A DNA stretch of 64,000 bases from CAZPXZ01 sp965221505 (GTDB lineage Bacteria; Pseudomonadota; Alphaproteobacteria; Rhodobacterales; CAZPXZ01): contig CBDCSI010000001.1 in NCBI GenBank assembly GCA_965221505.1, positions 1,860,001 through 1,924,000 of the forward strand, written 5' to 3'. Below the pieces are notes generated by a model. The model worked only from the letters and a program-made list of their open reading frames with translations. It made no database searches and had not been told where the DNA came from. Of this stretch, positions 47,087 through 56,031 are shown one piece after another; within the stretch, counting starts at the first letter, position 1, and every line of letters starts with the position of its first letter. The translations under genes and the position numbers were made by a program.

Positions 47087-48222
47087 GTTGATGCGGCGTG
47101 GCCCGGGGTGCGACGCCCTTGACCCGCGTTAGGCAAGGAACCCGCGCCGAAACAACGCCACAAATGCAACAGGTTACGACCCGCTCCATCCGACAACTAT
47201 GAGAAACGCGCCACAATCGGGAACAGCGCCGAGCTGATCCCGACGGGCTGCTGGCGGAGCCTGTCGAAGACTAGGGTCTGAACTCATCGCGTACAGTGCT
47301 CCGTGGCATCCTTGGCGGCAGGCGTCCGACATCCGCTACCAGCTCGGACCCACGGTATCGTCGCCGAGTGCAAGACGCACGTCTGGCCGGGCGACCGGCA
47401 AGTCCCCCATGGCGGTCGAATCGGTCCGGTTACCTAGTCGAACGCATGGCACTCTGACGAACTCGATTGCAGTCGTCGAGGCGGCACGAACGGAAAGTCG
47501 TTCCCACGAATCTTCGCCGCTCCGAACCGGCAGTCCCGTGCGTCGAGTGTTCCCGACCGTTCGTCGGCTTCCCGAATCTCGCAGCCACTCTGAGGAACAA
47601 ACCGGAATTCGGGCCTAGTTCCGAAGCGTCTGCCGAATCGCAGTGCGAAGTAGAAAGTGGAGGCGTATGCCGGCGACGAGCCGCTCGATCCAGTTCGGCG
47701 GCACGCTGACATTGCCGCGCGAACTTGCCTAGCAAGACGCCGAGGCACGCCAACTCATAATTTGGGACTTCGCCGGAACGACAGACTCGTGCGATCATAT
47801 CCAACTTCTGTTTTCAAATGATCGCCACGACGCTAACTTAAGCGAGGCGAACTCTCCCGCCCTCCGCTAGGCGCAATCGTTCAGATCCAGACCGTCGACC
47901 GAACCACATGGGCGTCAAGGTCTCTGCCTCGTGCGACGGGCCGGCTTGCGGACACGCTGGAAGCGCATTAACCAGCACCGAGCCTTACGCAAACGGAACT
48001 CGCCGGGCGCCCCTGCCGGTCAATCCCGCGGAGCGCCTCAGCGAACGTGCCTCTGACGACATTGCAGCGCCTTCTCCATTGTATCGTCCGGCAGACGCCA
48101 ACGCCCGTGTCCAGACCCTGCCGGCGATCAATGCCGAGATCCGCGACCGGACAGGTCCTCGCTCAGGGGAAGGCTCGCCGCCGGAGCGATCCCGGTTCGC
48201 CCGACCCCGTCGCTTCGTCGAA
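47087..48222. other. Long tract without a recognisable gene
   Basis: More than 1.1 kb between the antitoxin and the lipoprotein gene. Mixed base composition, lower G+C than the cobalamin operon. Short frames on both strands have no domain-like pattern or ribosome site; none carries over across more than about 200 codons. No tRNA or repeat seen. Probably decayed island DNA. Confidence 0.45.
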
Positions 48223-48480
48223 CTACGGCAGCGCCGAAAGCACGTGTATCGTGACCATCTCGCCGTGCAGCGTGTCGGTTGCCGGCCAGGGAATCCAGGA
48301 ATCCCAACTGGTTACCATCTTGCCCTGACATCCTTCCTCAGAAACCGCAGCCGTCTCCATTTCGGAAGCGGCGCAGCCGGCCAGCGCCAGGCTCCCCACC
48401 AGCGCGAGTGCCCCGATCGGCCCCCGGCGCCGTCCGCACGGCCTGCCGGCACGGGCGAATCCGATACTCTCGTTCCGCAT
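48223..48480 (-). CDS. Small predicted lipoprotein
   Basis: 85 aa from ATG 48480, with GAGAGGAGG upstream. After a basic N-terminus there is a hydrophobic run and a lipobox, GSLALAGC, so Cys at about residue 37 should be lipidated and the mature chain, about 49 residues, anchored in a membrane. It contains a second Cys (EEGCQGK) and a WDSWIPWP segment. A TACAAT -10-like box lies on this strand at 48546-48551. Divergent from the cobalamin operon. I do not recognise the family; it is too small to assign a role. Confidence 0.6.
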   Translation of the reverse strand: MRNESIGFARAGRPCGRRRGPIGALALVGSLALAGCAASEMETAAVSEEGCQGKMVTSWDSWIPWPATDTLHGEMVTIHVLSALP

Positions 48481-48736
48481 GGCCCAGTCCCTCCTCTCGC
48501 AATCCGATCGACGAAATCGATCCTTCTCTCCGATTCTGCCTTGCCATTGTAGTCGAGGTCCGCTGCAAGCGATACGCTGGCCGGCTCGTGCGACTACCGG
48601 GGCAACGCGTCCGCGTGCCGCAGCGGCGCGAATCGCGAAATACGCGTCGGCCGCAGGCAGAAGAGATCTCCGGAGGACGTCTCCGCCGGCGGACTGCGCA
48701 CCGCGAAGGCAAAACTGATATAAGCGTTCGACCGTA

Positions 48737-48814
48737 GCCGCCGGGGCGGCTGGGCGAGTTCCGCGACAAGGCGATACGCCTCGTCCTTCGGAAAGCTGAA
48801 TCAGGCGCCGGGCC
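48737..48814 (+). promoter_or_regulatory. Structured leader of the cobalamin operon (possible B12-box)
   Basis: Two hairpins precede cbiX: GCCGCC-GG-GGCGGC at 48737-48750 and GACAAGGCG/CGCCTCGTC at 48765-48785 (one mismatch). They are followed at 48798-48814 by GAATCAGGCGCCGGGCC, which resembles the B12-box of cobalamin riboswitches. The remaining aptamer core was not found, so this is only a candidate for cobalamin-dependent control. Confidence 0.25.
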
Positions 48815-48863
48815 GAGGCCGATCCACGTCGGAGGCCGAAGTCCGGCATCGAAGGGACAGGGT

Positions 48864-50753
48864 ATGACGACCGGAATCCTGGTTTGCGGTCACGGCTCGC
48901 GTTCGCAAGCGGCCGTGGACGAGTTCGCGGCCGTGGCCCGGAGGCTTCGGGAGCGTTTCCCCGGAACTCCGGTCGCCCACGGGTATCTGGAATTCGCCAA
49001 CCCGGTTCTGCGGGAGGGGCTGGACCGGCTTCGCAGCGAGGGCTGCGACCATATTCTCGCCGTACCGGGAATGCTGTTCGCGGCCATGCACGCCAAGAAC
49101 GACATTCCGACCGTCCTCAACACCTATGGCGCCGCGCACGGGGTCAAGGTGGAATACGGCCGCGTACTCGGCGTCGATCCCCGGCTGATCCGGGCGGCGA
49201 GCGAGCGAATTGCCGACGCCATGTCGGAGGCGGACCAGCGCTACGGCCCCGTTCCCCTGGAAGACACCTGCCTTGTGGTGGTGGGGCGCGGCGCCTCCGA
49301 TCCGGACGCGAACGGCAACGTGGCCAAGGTTGCGCGCATGCTGCAGGAAGGAATGGGCTTCGGCTGGCTGGAGACCTGCTATTCCGGGGTGACCTTTCCG
49401 CTGGTGGAGCCTTGCCTCACGCATGCCGCGCGACTCGGCTATCCCAGAATTCTCGTCTTTCCCTGGTTCCTGTTCACCGGCGTCCTGATCGACCGCATCT
49501 ACGGGTTCGCGCGCGAGGCCGCCGCACGCCATCCGGAGATCCAGGTTCAGACCGCGGGATACCTGAACGATCATCCCGGCGTGATCGATACCTTCGTCGA
49601 GCGCATCGAGGAAATCGGGCGCGGCGAGAACCTGATGAACTGCACGATGTGCAAGTACCGCGCCCAAATTCTCGGCTTCGAGGCCGAGGTGGGAATGGCG
49701 CAGGAGTCCCATCATCACCATGTCGAGGGGCAGGGGGCGCACGCGCCCGGAACGCGGGTAGAAGACTGCCCGGACTGCGACGACTTCTGTACCGGCGCCT
49801 GCCGGTTGCGGCTGGCGGATTCCGCAGGCGCCCACGCCCACGACCGTGGCGGGCACTCCGACGAGCGAGACGCGCTGCCGGGAAACGGGGCGAAGGCGCA
49901 CGAGCGTCGCCCCCACAGCCACGGCGAACATCGTCACGAGCATCATCACCATCACCATCACCAGAACGGGCATCATCATCCGCCCTATCCGCATGCGCGC
50001 CATCCGCACGGGCCGGAGAGCGTGCGGGCGCGACTGAAGGACCCGACCCCGGAAGTCGACTCCACGAATCGCACGGCTTCCCTCGAACTCGCCGACTTCG
50101 GAGCGCCGCCCGCACTCCCGTGCGAGACCGACCCGGCACGGATCTACGCGCAGTCCTACGAGCGGATTGCCCAGTCTTGCGAGATGTCGGCGATGCCGGC
50201 GGACTTGCGGCCGGTCGTCATGCGCATGGTTCACGCCGTAGGCATCCCGGACCTCGTCGAGGACGTGGTCTCTTCTAAGGATGCGATGCAAGCTGCGACT
50301 CAGGCGCTCGCCCGCAACGCGCCGGTCTTCTGCGACAGCGAAATGACGCGGGCCGGGTTTCTCGCCCGGCATCGGGAACGCTATCGGCCGGAGGTTCTCC
50401 TGCATCGCGCCGAAGCGACGCGCCTGGCGGACGCGTGGAGCACGACGCGGTCGGCGGCGGCCGTGGAACTCTGGCGCCCACGCGTCGAGGACGCCTTCGT
50501 CGTCGTCGGCAACGCGCCGACGGCACTGTTCCACCTGCTCGCCAGGCTCGAAGAGGGTTGGCCGCGCCCGGCGTTCGTCCTGGCGACCCCGGTCGGTTTC
50601 GTCGGCGCGGAGGAAAGCAAACGCAAACTGGCGGAACTCCCGCTTGCGGTTCCGTACCTGACGGTTCTGGGGCGCCGCGGCGGCTCAGCCGTCGCCGCGG
50701 CCGCGTTCAACGCGCTTGCGGAAGCCGTCGCCCAACAGGGAGCACGCCAGTGA
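48864..50753 (+). CDS. Fused sirohydrochlorin cobaltochelatase (CbiX) and precorrin-8X methylmutase (CobH/CbiC)
   Basis: 629 aa. Residues 1-about 260 are CbiX, which inserts Co2+ into sirohydrochlorin: ILVCGHGSRSQ (metal-binding His10), then a second chelatase-like repeat. At 258-263 MNCTMC is the M-x-C-x-x-C motif linked to an Fe-S centre in long CbiX proteins. Residues about 270-400 form a linker with CPDCDDFCTGAC and several His runs, likely to bind metal. Residues about 420-629 are CobH/CbiC, the methyl migration step, with VMRMVHAVGIPDL holding the catalytic His. Joining an early and a late pathway enzyme in one chain is unusual. ATG at 48864 after AGGGACAGGG. First gene of the operon. 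Confidence 0.9.
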   Translation: MTTGILVCGHGSRSQAAVDEFAAVARRLRERFPGTPVAHGYLEFANPVLREGLDRLRSEGCDHILAVPGMLFAAMHAKNDIPTVLNTYGAAHGVKVEYGRVLGVDPRLIRAASERIADAMSEADQRYGPVPLEDTCLVVVGRGASDPDANGNVAKVARMLQEGMGFGWLETCYSGVTFPLVEPCLTHAARLGYPRILVFPWFLFTGVLIDRIYGFAREAAARHPEIQVQTAGYLNDHPGVIDTFVERIEEIGRGENLMNCTMCKYRAQILGFEAEVGMAQESHHHHVEGQGAHAPGTRVEDCPDCDDFCTGACRLRLADSAGAHAHDRGGHSDERDALPGNGAKAHERRPHSHGEHRHEHHHHHHHQNGHHHPPYPHARHPHGPESVRARLKDPTPEVDSTNRTASLELADFGAPPALPCETDPARIYAQSYERIAQSCEMSAMPADLRPVVMRMVHAVGIPDLVEDVVSSKDAMQAATQALARNAPVFCDSEMTRAGFLARHRERYRPEVLLHRAEATRLADAWSTTRSAAAVELWRPRVEDAFVVVGNAPTALFHLLARLEEGWPRPAFVLATPVGFVGAEESKRKLAELPLAVPYLTVLGRRGGSAVAAAAFNALAEAVAQQGARQ

Positions 50754-51961
50754 TCGACATAATCGGTATGGGCGAGGAGGGTCTCGCGGGTCTCTCCCAC
50801 GAGGCGCTGCGGCGCCTCCAGGAAGCGGAGGTCGTGGTCGCGAGCGAGAGACTGCTCGATCTCGTTCCCGAGTCCGCGGCCATACGGCATGTATGGCCGT
50901 CGCCCCTGTCCGAAGCCGCCGCGTTCCTGCAGAGTCTGGGCGACGCTCCGATCGCCGCATTGGTGTCCGGGGACCCTCTCTGGTTTTCGCTCGGAAGCCT
51001 CCTGGCGCGCGAGATTCCGTCCGAGCGCTGCCGCATCCATCCGCACGTCTCCTCCTTCCAGCTCGCCGCCGCCCGGCTCGGCTGGTCCATGTCGGAAATC
51101 GCCTGCGAGACCATCCACGGCCGGCCCGTCACCAACGTTTCTCCGCTTCTCGGGGAGGGGCAGCGCCTGCTCCTGTTCACGACCAACGGCCGCGCGCCGC
51201 ATGCGGTCGCCTTCTATCTGGTCCAGGCGGGCTACGGCGCCACGCGCATGACCGTCCTCTCCCGGCTCGGCGGCGACAAGGAGTCCCGACACGAGGCGCT
51301 GGCCTCGGAATGGTCGGAGAGCGTGGACGACTTGCACGTCCTCGCGCTGGAGGTGCGCGCCTCCCGTCCCACGCTCGCCATCAGTCGTGCGCCGGGCCGC
51401 GCCCCGGGGCTGCCGGACGACGCCTTCGTCCATGACGGACAGCTGACCAAGCAGCACGTTCGGGCGCTGACCCTGGCCAGATTGCGGCCCATGCCGGGAT
51501 CGCTCCTCTGGGACCTCGGATGCGGTTGCGGATCCGTCTCCATCGAGTGGATGCGGGGGGCGCACGGCGCACGGGCCATCGGAATCGACCGCTCGTCACC
51601 CCGCCTCGGCAAGGCCCGCCTGAACGCGGACATGCTCGGCGCAAAGGCCATCTCGCTGATCGAGGGAGACGTGCTCCAAGCCCTGCAATGGGAGGAGTCG
51701 CCCGACGCGGCGTTCATCGGCGGCGGCGTCTCGGAGCAGTTGATCGACGGCGTCTGGAATCGGCTGAAGCGCTCCGGCCGCCTGGTCGCGAACGCGGTCA
51801 CCTGGAAATCGCAGAAGCTGCTGCATGAGGCGTGCAAGCGATACGGCGGCGCGCTGGTGCGGGTGTCGGTCGAGACCCCGGGATCCCTCGGCGGACAAGA
51901 CGCGTGGATGCCGGCGATCACAGTGGTCCAATGGAGTGTCGAGCGATTCCCGGAATCCTGA
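50750..51961 (+). CDS. cobL: Precorrin-6Y C5,15-methyltransferase (decarboxylating), CbiE-CbiT fusion
   Basis: 403 aa. N-terminal CbiE-type tetrapyrrole methylase (IIGMGEEGLAGLSHEALRRL and VSGDPLWFSLGSLL), C-terminal CbiT-type Rossmann methyltransferase with SAM motif LLWDLGCGCGSVSIEWMRG near residue 255. Methylates C5 and C15 and decarboxylates the C12 side chain. The GTG at 50750 overlaps the previous stop (GTGA). Confidence 0.93.
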   Translation: MIDIIGMGEEGLAGLSHEALRRLQEAEVVVASERLLDLVPESAAIRHVWPSPLSEAAAFLQSLGDAPIAALVSGDPLWFSLGSLLAREIPSERCRIHPHVSSFQLAAARLGWSMSEIACETIHGRPVTNVSPLLGEGQRLLLFTTNGRAPHAVAFYLVQAGYGATRMTVLSRLGGDKESRHEALASEWSESVDDLHVLALEVRASRPTLAISRAPGRAPGLPDDAFVHDGQLTKQHVRALTLARLRPMPGSLLWDLGCGCGSVSIEWMRGAHGARAIGIDRSSPRLGKARLNADMLGAKAISLIEGDVLQALQWEESPDAAFIGGGVSEQLIDGVWNRLKRSGRLVANAVTWKSQKLLHEACKRYGGALVRVSVETPGSLGGQDAWMPAITVVQWSVERFPES

Positions 51962-52647
51962 CCGGGGTCGGCGTCGGGCCCGGGGACCCGAGGCTGATGA
52001 GTCTGCTTGCCGTCGAGACCGTATCCGAAGCGGACTGCGTATCCTGGATGGCGACCCGCCCGAACCGGAGCCGGGCGCGCGACACCGCCGCGCAATGGAT
52101 TCCGGATTCTGCCCGAACCCTCGAATTCGTGCTTCCGATGTCGCCGGACCCGGCCCGTGCGAATCGGGTATACCGTTCCGCCGCATCCGACATCTCAAGA
52201 CGTCTGGATGACGGCGACAAGGTCGCGTGCCTCTGCGAGGGCGATCCTCTTTTCTACGGTTCGTTCATGTATTTGCACGCGATACTTGACAACCGCTATC
52301 CGGTTCGGATCGTCCCCGGGATCCCGTCTCTCTCGGCGGCGGCTGCCGCGCTCTCGCAACCGCTGGCGGCACGGGACGACCGACTGGCGGTGATACCGGC
52401 GTCTCTCGGCGACGACGAGATCGAACATGCGCTCGACCGGTTCGAGACGGTGGTCTTCCTCAAGGTCGGGCGTCATCTCTCCCGGCTCCAACGAATCCTG
52501 GGCGCTACGGGACGCGACGCCGGCGCAGCGCTCGTGGAGAACGCGTCTCTTCCAGGCGCGGTGGCCTGTTCGCTCCGGGAGGCGCCGCCGACGGTGTCGT
52601 ATTTTTCGATGATCGTCGTACGCCAGGGCAAGGCGGCGTCCCTGTGA
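51931..52647 (+). CDS. cobI: Precorrin-2 C20-methyltransferase
   Basis: 238 aa tetrapyrrole methylase. Opening GVGVGPGDPRLMSLLAVETV is the SAM-binding P-loop-like motif, CEGDPLFYGSFMYL the second one. In this gene set its substrate is probably cobalt-precorrin-2, since CbiX is present. ATG at 51931 lies inside cobL (31-nt overlap); the stop overlaps the next gene. Confidence 0.9.
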   Translation: MECRAIPGILTGVGVGPGDPRLMSLLAVETVSEADCVSWMATRPNRSRARDTAAQWIPDSARTLEFVLPMSPDPARANRVYRSAASDISRRLDDGDKVACLCEGDPLFYGSFMYLHAILDNRYPVRIVPGIPSLSAAAAALSQPLAARDDRLAVIPASLGDDEIEHALDRFETVVFLKVGRHLSRLQRILGATGRDAGAALVENASLPGAVACSLREAPPTVSYFSMIVVRQGKAASL

Positions 52648-54455
52648 GCGAGAGCCGCCAGCCGGCGATCTTCTGTGTGGCGCCGACCGGACTAGCGGTC
52701 GCCCGGAGCGCCGCCCGCGCGCTCGACGGCGAACTCTGCTGCCGCGAGGGGATCGCCGAGGACGCGACGCCCGTGCGGGACCTTCGTTCCTTCCTGCGAG
52801 ACGTCTATCTCGCCGGCCGGCCTCTCGTCGGAGTCTGTGCGGCCGGAATCCTGGTCCGCTCGCTCGCGCCCTTCGTCGGAATGAAGGTGTCCGACCCGCC
52901 GGTCGTGGCGGGCGCCGAAGACGGGTCGAGCTGGATTCCGCTGCTCGGCGGGCATCGCGGCGCAAACGACACGGCAGCCTTGCTCGCCCGGGAAGTCGGC
53001 GGCCATGCGGCGATCACCACGGCCGGCGACCTGCGGTTCGGCGTCGCGTTAGACGCGCCGCCGCCGGGATGGAGCGTCGTAAACCGAAGCCGTGCGGGTC
53101 CTCTCATGGCCTCCCTGCTGGCCGGCGGCTCCCTGGCGACGGAGCGCTCCGGCGAAGACGACACCGGCTGGCTCTCTCGACTTCCGACCCGACCCGGCGT
53201 CGCGGACGTCGTGGCCGGTCTCGCGCCGGTGCCGGAAGGTACGCTCGGTTTCGTTCCGAGGCGCGCCGCGCTCGGCGTCGGATGCGTCCGCGGATGCGCC
53301 CCGAAGAAGCTCCAGGCCCTCGCCGAACGGGTTCTCTCGGATGCGGGCGTGGCGCGGGAGGCTCTCTGCGGCTTGTTTTCGGTCGACCTGAAAGCGGACG
53401 AGGCGGCGGTGGTCTCGCTCGCGAAGTCCCTCGGCGCTCCGCTTCGGTTCTTCTCGGCAGCGGAACTGGAGGCGGAGGCGCACCGGGTCGCCAATCCGTC
53501 CCGGGTCGTCTTCGAGGAGGTGGGTTGCCGATCGGTTGCGGAGGCGGCGGCGCTGGCCGGAGCCGGTCCGCAGTCCCGCCTGCTGGTCGAGAAAACGAAG
53601 TCCGCAGACGCGACCTGCGCTCTCGCCCTCGCGCCCGAGCCGGTCGTCGACCTTCCGGGCCGCCGGCGCGGCCGGCTCATGCTGGTTTCCGCGGGCCCCG
53701 GCAACGCCGCCTGGAGGACGCCGGAAGCCTCTCGAATGGCGGCCGAAGCCGAAGAGTTGGTCGGCTACGGACCCTATCTCGAATTGCTCGGCGCGGCGGC
53801 GCGCGGCAAGGCGTCGCGCCGATTTGCCCTGGGCGAGGAGGCGGACCGCTGCCGCTACGCCATTCGGCGCGCGGCCGAGGGACGCCGCATCGCACTGGTC
53901 TGCTCGGGCGACGCGGGCGTGTATGCGATGGCGTCCCTCGTCTGGGAACTGCTCGATCGGGAGGCTTCCGGCCTCGGCGCGCATGCGCAATCGGTAGAGG
54001 TCGTCGTCAGCCCAGGAGTGACGGCGGCGTCCGCCGCCGCCGCTCGCCTCGGCGCGCCGCTCGGGCACGACTACTGCGCGATTTCGCTCTCCGATCTGCT
54101 CACGCCGCGCGAGCGCGTTCTGGCTCGGGTGGAGGCCGCCGCCCGCGCGGATTTCGCCGTCGCGTTCTACAATCCTTCGTCGGAGCGGCGGCAGACGCTG
54201 CTCGAGGAGGCGCGGCGGATTCTCCTGCGGTTTCGCGCCCCAGAGACCCCGGTCGCCGTCGCGCGCGCCTTGGGGCGTACAGGCGAATCCCTGCGTCATA
54301 CGACGCTGGAAGGGCTGCGAACCCACATGACGGACATGCTCTGCGTAGTGCTGGTCGGCAGCTCGACGACCCGACGGATCGCGACGCCGGACGGGTTGCG
54401 GATGTATACGCCGCGCGGCTACAGGGTCTCGTCATGCGGGGGCGACGCAGGATGA
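52644..54455 (+). CDS. Fused cobalt-precorrin-5A hydrolase (CbiG) and precorrin-3B C17-methyltransferase (CobJ)
   Basis: 603 aa. The N-terminal about 340 residues are CbiG: GRPLVGVCAAGILVRSLAP, LLGGHRGANDTAALLAREVG and the C-terminal CbiG block GVGCVRGCAPKKL. CbiG opens the ring delta-lactone and marks the anaerobic-type route. Residues about 345-603 are CobJ/CbiH: LVSAGPGNAAWRTPEASRM, CSGDAGVYAMASLVWELLD, and FAVAFYNPSSERRQTLLEEA. It does ring contraction and C17 methylation. GTG start at 52644, overlapping cobI by 4 nt. CbiG-CobJ fusions are known in some bacteria. Confidence 0.92.
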   Translation: MSESRQPAIFCVAPTGLAVARSAARALDGELCCREGIAEDATPVRDLRSFLRDVYLAGRPLVGVCAAGILVRSLAPFVGMKVSDPPVVAGAEDGSSWIPLLGGHRGANDTAALLAREVGGHAAITTAGDLRFGVALDAPPPGWSVVNRSRAGPLMASLLAGGSLATERSGEDDTGWLSRLPTRPGVADVVAGLAPVPEGTLGFVPRRAALGVGCVRGCAPKKLQALAERVLSDAGVAREALCGLFSVDLKADEAAVVSLAKSLGAPLRFFSAAELEAEAHRVANPSRVVFEEVGCRSVAEAAALAGAGPQSRLLVEKTKSADATCALALAPEPVVDLPGRRRGRLMLVSAGPGNAAWRTPEASRMAAEAEELVGYGPYLELLGAAARGKASRRFALGEEADRCRYAIRRAAEGRRIALVCSGDAGVYAMASLVWELLDREASGLGAHAQSVEVVVSPGVTAASAAAARLGAPLGHDYCAISLSDLLTPRERVLARVEAAARADFAVAFYNPSSERRQTLLEEARRILLRFRAPETPVAVARALGRTGESLRHTTLEGLRTHMTDMLCVVLVGSSTTRRIATPDGLRMYTPRGYRVSSCGGDAG

Positions 54456-55246
54456 CGGTCCACTTCATCGGCGCCGGCCCCGGGGATCCGGAATTGCTGA
54501 CCGTTCGCGGAAAGCGCCTGATCGAGCGGTGCCCGGTCTGCCTCTACGCCGGCTCCCTGGTTCCGCCGGAAGTGGTCGCATGCGCGCCGGCAGACGCCCT
54601 GGTACGCGACACGTCGCCGCTCGCGCTCGACGAGATCATGACGCTGATCCTTTCCGCGCACGAGGAAGGCAGGGACGTGGCGCGCGTCCATTCCGGCGAC
54701 CCGAGTCTCTACGGCGCCGTCTCCGAGCAGATCCATCGGCTGGACGCGAAGGGAATCCCGTACGACATCGTCCCCGGCGTTCCCGCATTCGCCGCCGCAG
54801 CGGCCGCGCTCGGGCGGGAGTTGACCATGCCGGGCGTCGCGCAGACCGTGATCCTGACTCGCACGTCGTCGCGGTCCTCGCCGATGCCGGAAGGGGAGGA
54901 ACTCGATTCCCTCGGGCGAACGGGCGCCACGCTCGCGATCCACCTCTCGGTCCGCGCCCTGCGTCGCATCGAGCGGGAACTCGGACCGTTTTACGGCAAG
55001 GATTGCCCCGTCGTCGTCGCCTACCGGATCGGCTGGCCCGACCAGGAGATCGTCCGGGGAACGCTGTCCGACATTCGCGGCAAGGTCCGCGCCCGCAAGA
55101 TCACCCGTACCGCCCTGATCTTCGTCGGCCCCGCGCTGGCCGAGGAACATCGGCGCGACTCGGCGCTCTACGACCCCGCGATTCCGCATCTCCTGAGGCC
55201 CGGGCGGCGGGAGACGGCGAGCTGCGGCGCGGGAAAGTCTCCGTGA
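54452..55246 (+). CDS. cobM: Precorrin-4 C11-methyltransferase
   Basis: 264 aa. VHFIGAGPGDPELLTVRGKR, LYAGSLVPPEVV and HSGDPSLYGAVSEQIHRLD are the typical CobM/CbiF blocks. It methylates C11. ATG at 54452 overlaps the previous TGA; an in-frame ATG at 54434 would add six residues. Stop overlaps cobA. Confidence 0.94.
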   Translation: MTVHFIGAGPGDPELLTVRGKRLIERCPVCLYAGSLVPPEVVACAPADALVRDTSPLALDEIMTLILSAHEEGRDVARVHSGDPSLYGAVSEQIHRLDAKGIPYDIVPGVPAFAAAAAALGRELTMPGVAQTVILTRTSSRSSPMPEGEELDSLGRTGATLAIHLSVRALRRIERELGPFYGKDCPVVVAYRIGWPDQEIVRGTLSDIRGKVRARKITRTALIFVGPALAEEHRRDSALYDPAIPHLLRPGRRETASCGAGKSP

Positions 55247-56028
55247 CCGAATCGGCTCGCCTCGCGCTGCCGGAGTTCCGACCCGGAACGGTCTGGCTGG
55301 TGGGCGCGGGACCGGGGGATCCGGGACTTCTCACGCTGCTCGCCGTTCATGCTCTGGAACGCGCGGACGTCATCGTGCATGACACGCTGGTCTCGGACTC
55401 CGTCCTCCGCCTGGCGAATCCGGCGGCCGAATGCGTATTCGCCGGGAAGCGGGGCGGGAAGCCCTCCGCCGACCAGGCGGACATCACGCGTCGCCTGATC
55501 GATCTCGCCCGGCGCGGTCTTCGGGTCCTGCGACTGAAAGGCGGCGATCCCTTCGTCTTCGCCAGAGGAGGGGACGAGGCGAAGGGCCTTCGCGAGGCGA
55601 GCGTACCGTTCCGGGTCGTCCCCGGAATCACGGCGGGCATCGCCGCACTGTCCTATGCCGGAATACCCGCGACCCTCCGCGACGTGAACCAGTCGATCAC
55701 CTTCCTGACCGGACACGACTACACCGGCCAGATGCCCTCCGCCCTCGACTGGGCGGCGCTTGCGCGCGGCTCCCAGGTGCTGGTGATGTATATGGCCATG
55801 CGCCACATCGGCAGTATCGCGGAGAAACTGATCGCCGGCGGACGAGACGCCGACGAACCCGTGAGCGTCATCTGCAACGCGACCTTGCCGGGCATGCGCG
55901 TTCTCGCGAGCAGTCTCGCCGATGTCGCGACCGACGTGAAGGACGCCGGCGTCGCGCCGCCGGCGATCGTGTGCGTCGGCCGGGTAAACGACTACCGCGC
56001 GATCTTCGACTGGTTTGAGCGGAGCTGA
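55243..56028 (+). CDS. cobA: Uroporphyrinogen-III C-methyltransferase
   Basis: 261 aa. Makes precorrin-2 by two methylations of uroporphyrinogen III and so starts the corrin branch. Seen: VGAGPGDPGLLTLLAVHALE, VHDTLVSDSVL, RLKGGDPFVFARGGDEA and YAGIPATLRDVNQSITFLTG. It lacks the CysG-type dehydrogenase domain, so precorrin-2 oxidation must come from elsewhere in the genome. GTG start at 55243. Confidence 0.94.
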   Translation: MTESARLALPEFRPGTVWLVGAGPGDPGLLTLLAVHALERADVIVHDTLVSDSVLRLANPAAECVFAGKRGGKPSADQADITRRLIDLARRGLRVLRLKGGDPFVFARGGDEAKGLREASVPFRVVPGITAGIAALSYAGIPATLRDVNQSITFLTGHDYTGQMPSALDWAALARGSQVLVMYMAMRHIGSIAEKLIAGGRDADEPVSVICNATLPGMRVLASSLADVATDVKDAGVAPPAIVCVGRVNDYRAIFDWFERS

Positions 56029-56031
56029 AGC

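Noticed and set aside
47908..48552. A 214-codon plus-strand frame before the cobalamin operon
   Set aside because: It runs through the opposite-strand lipoprotein gene and has no recognisable motif or ribosome site.
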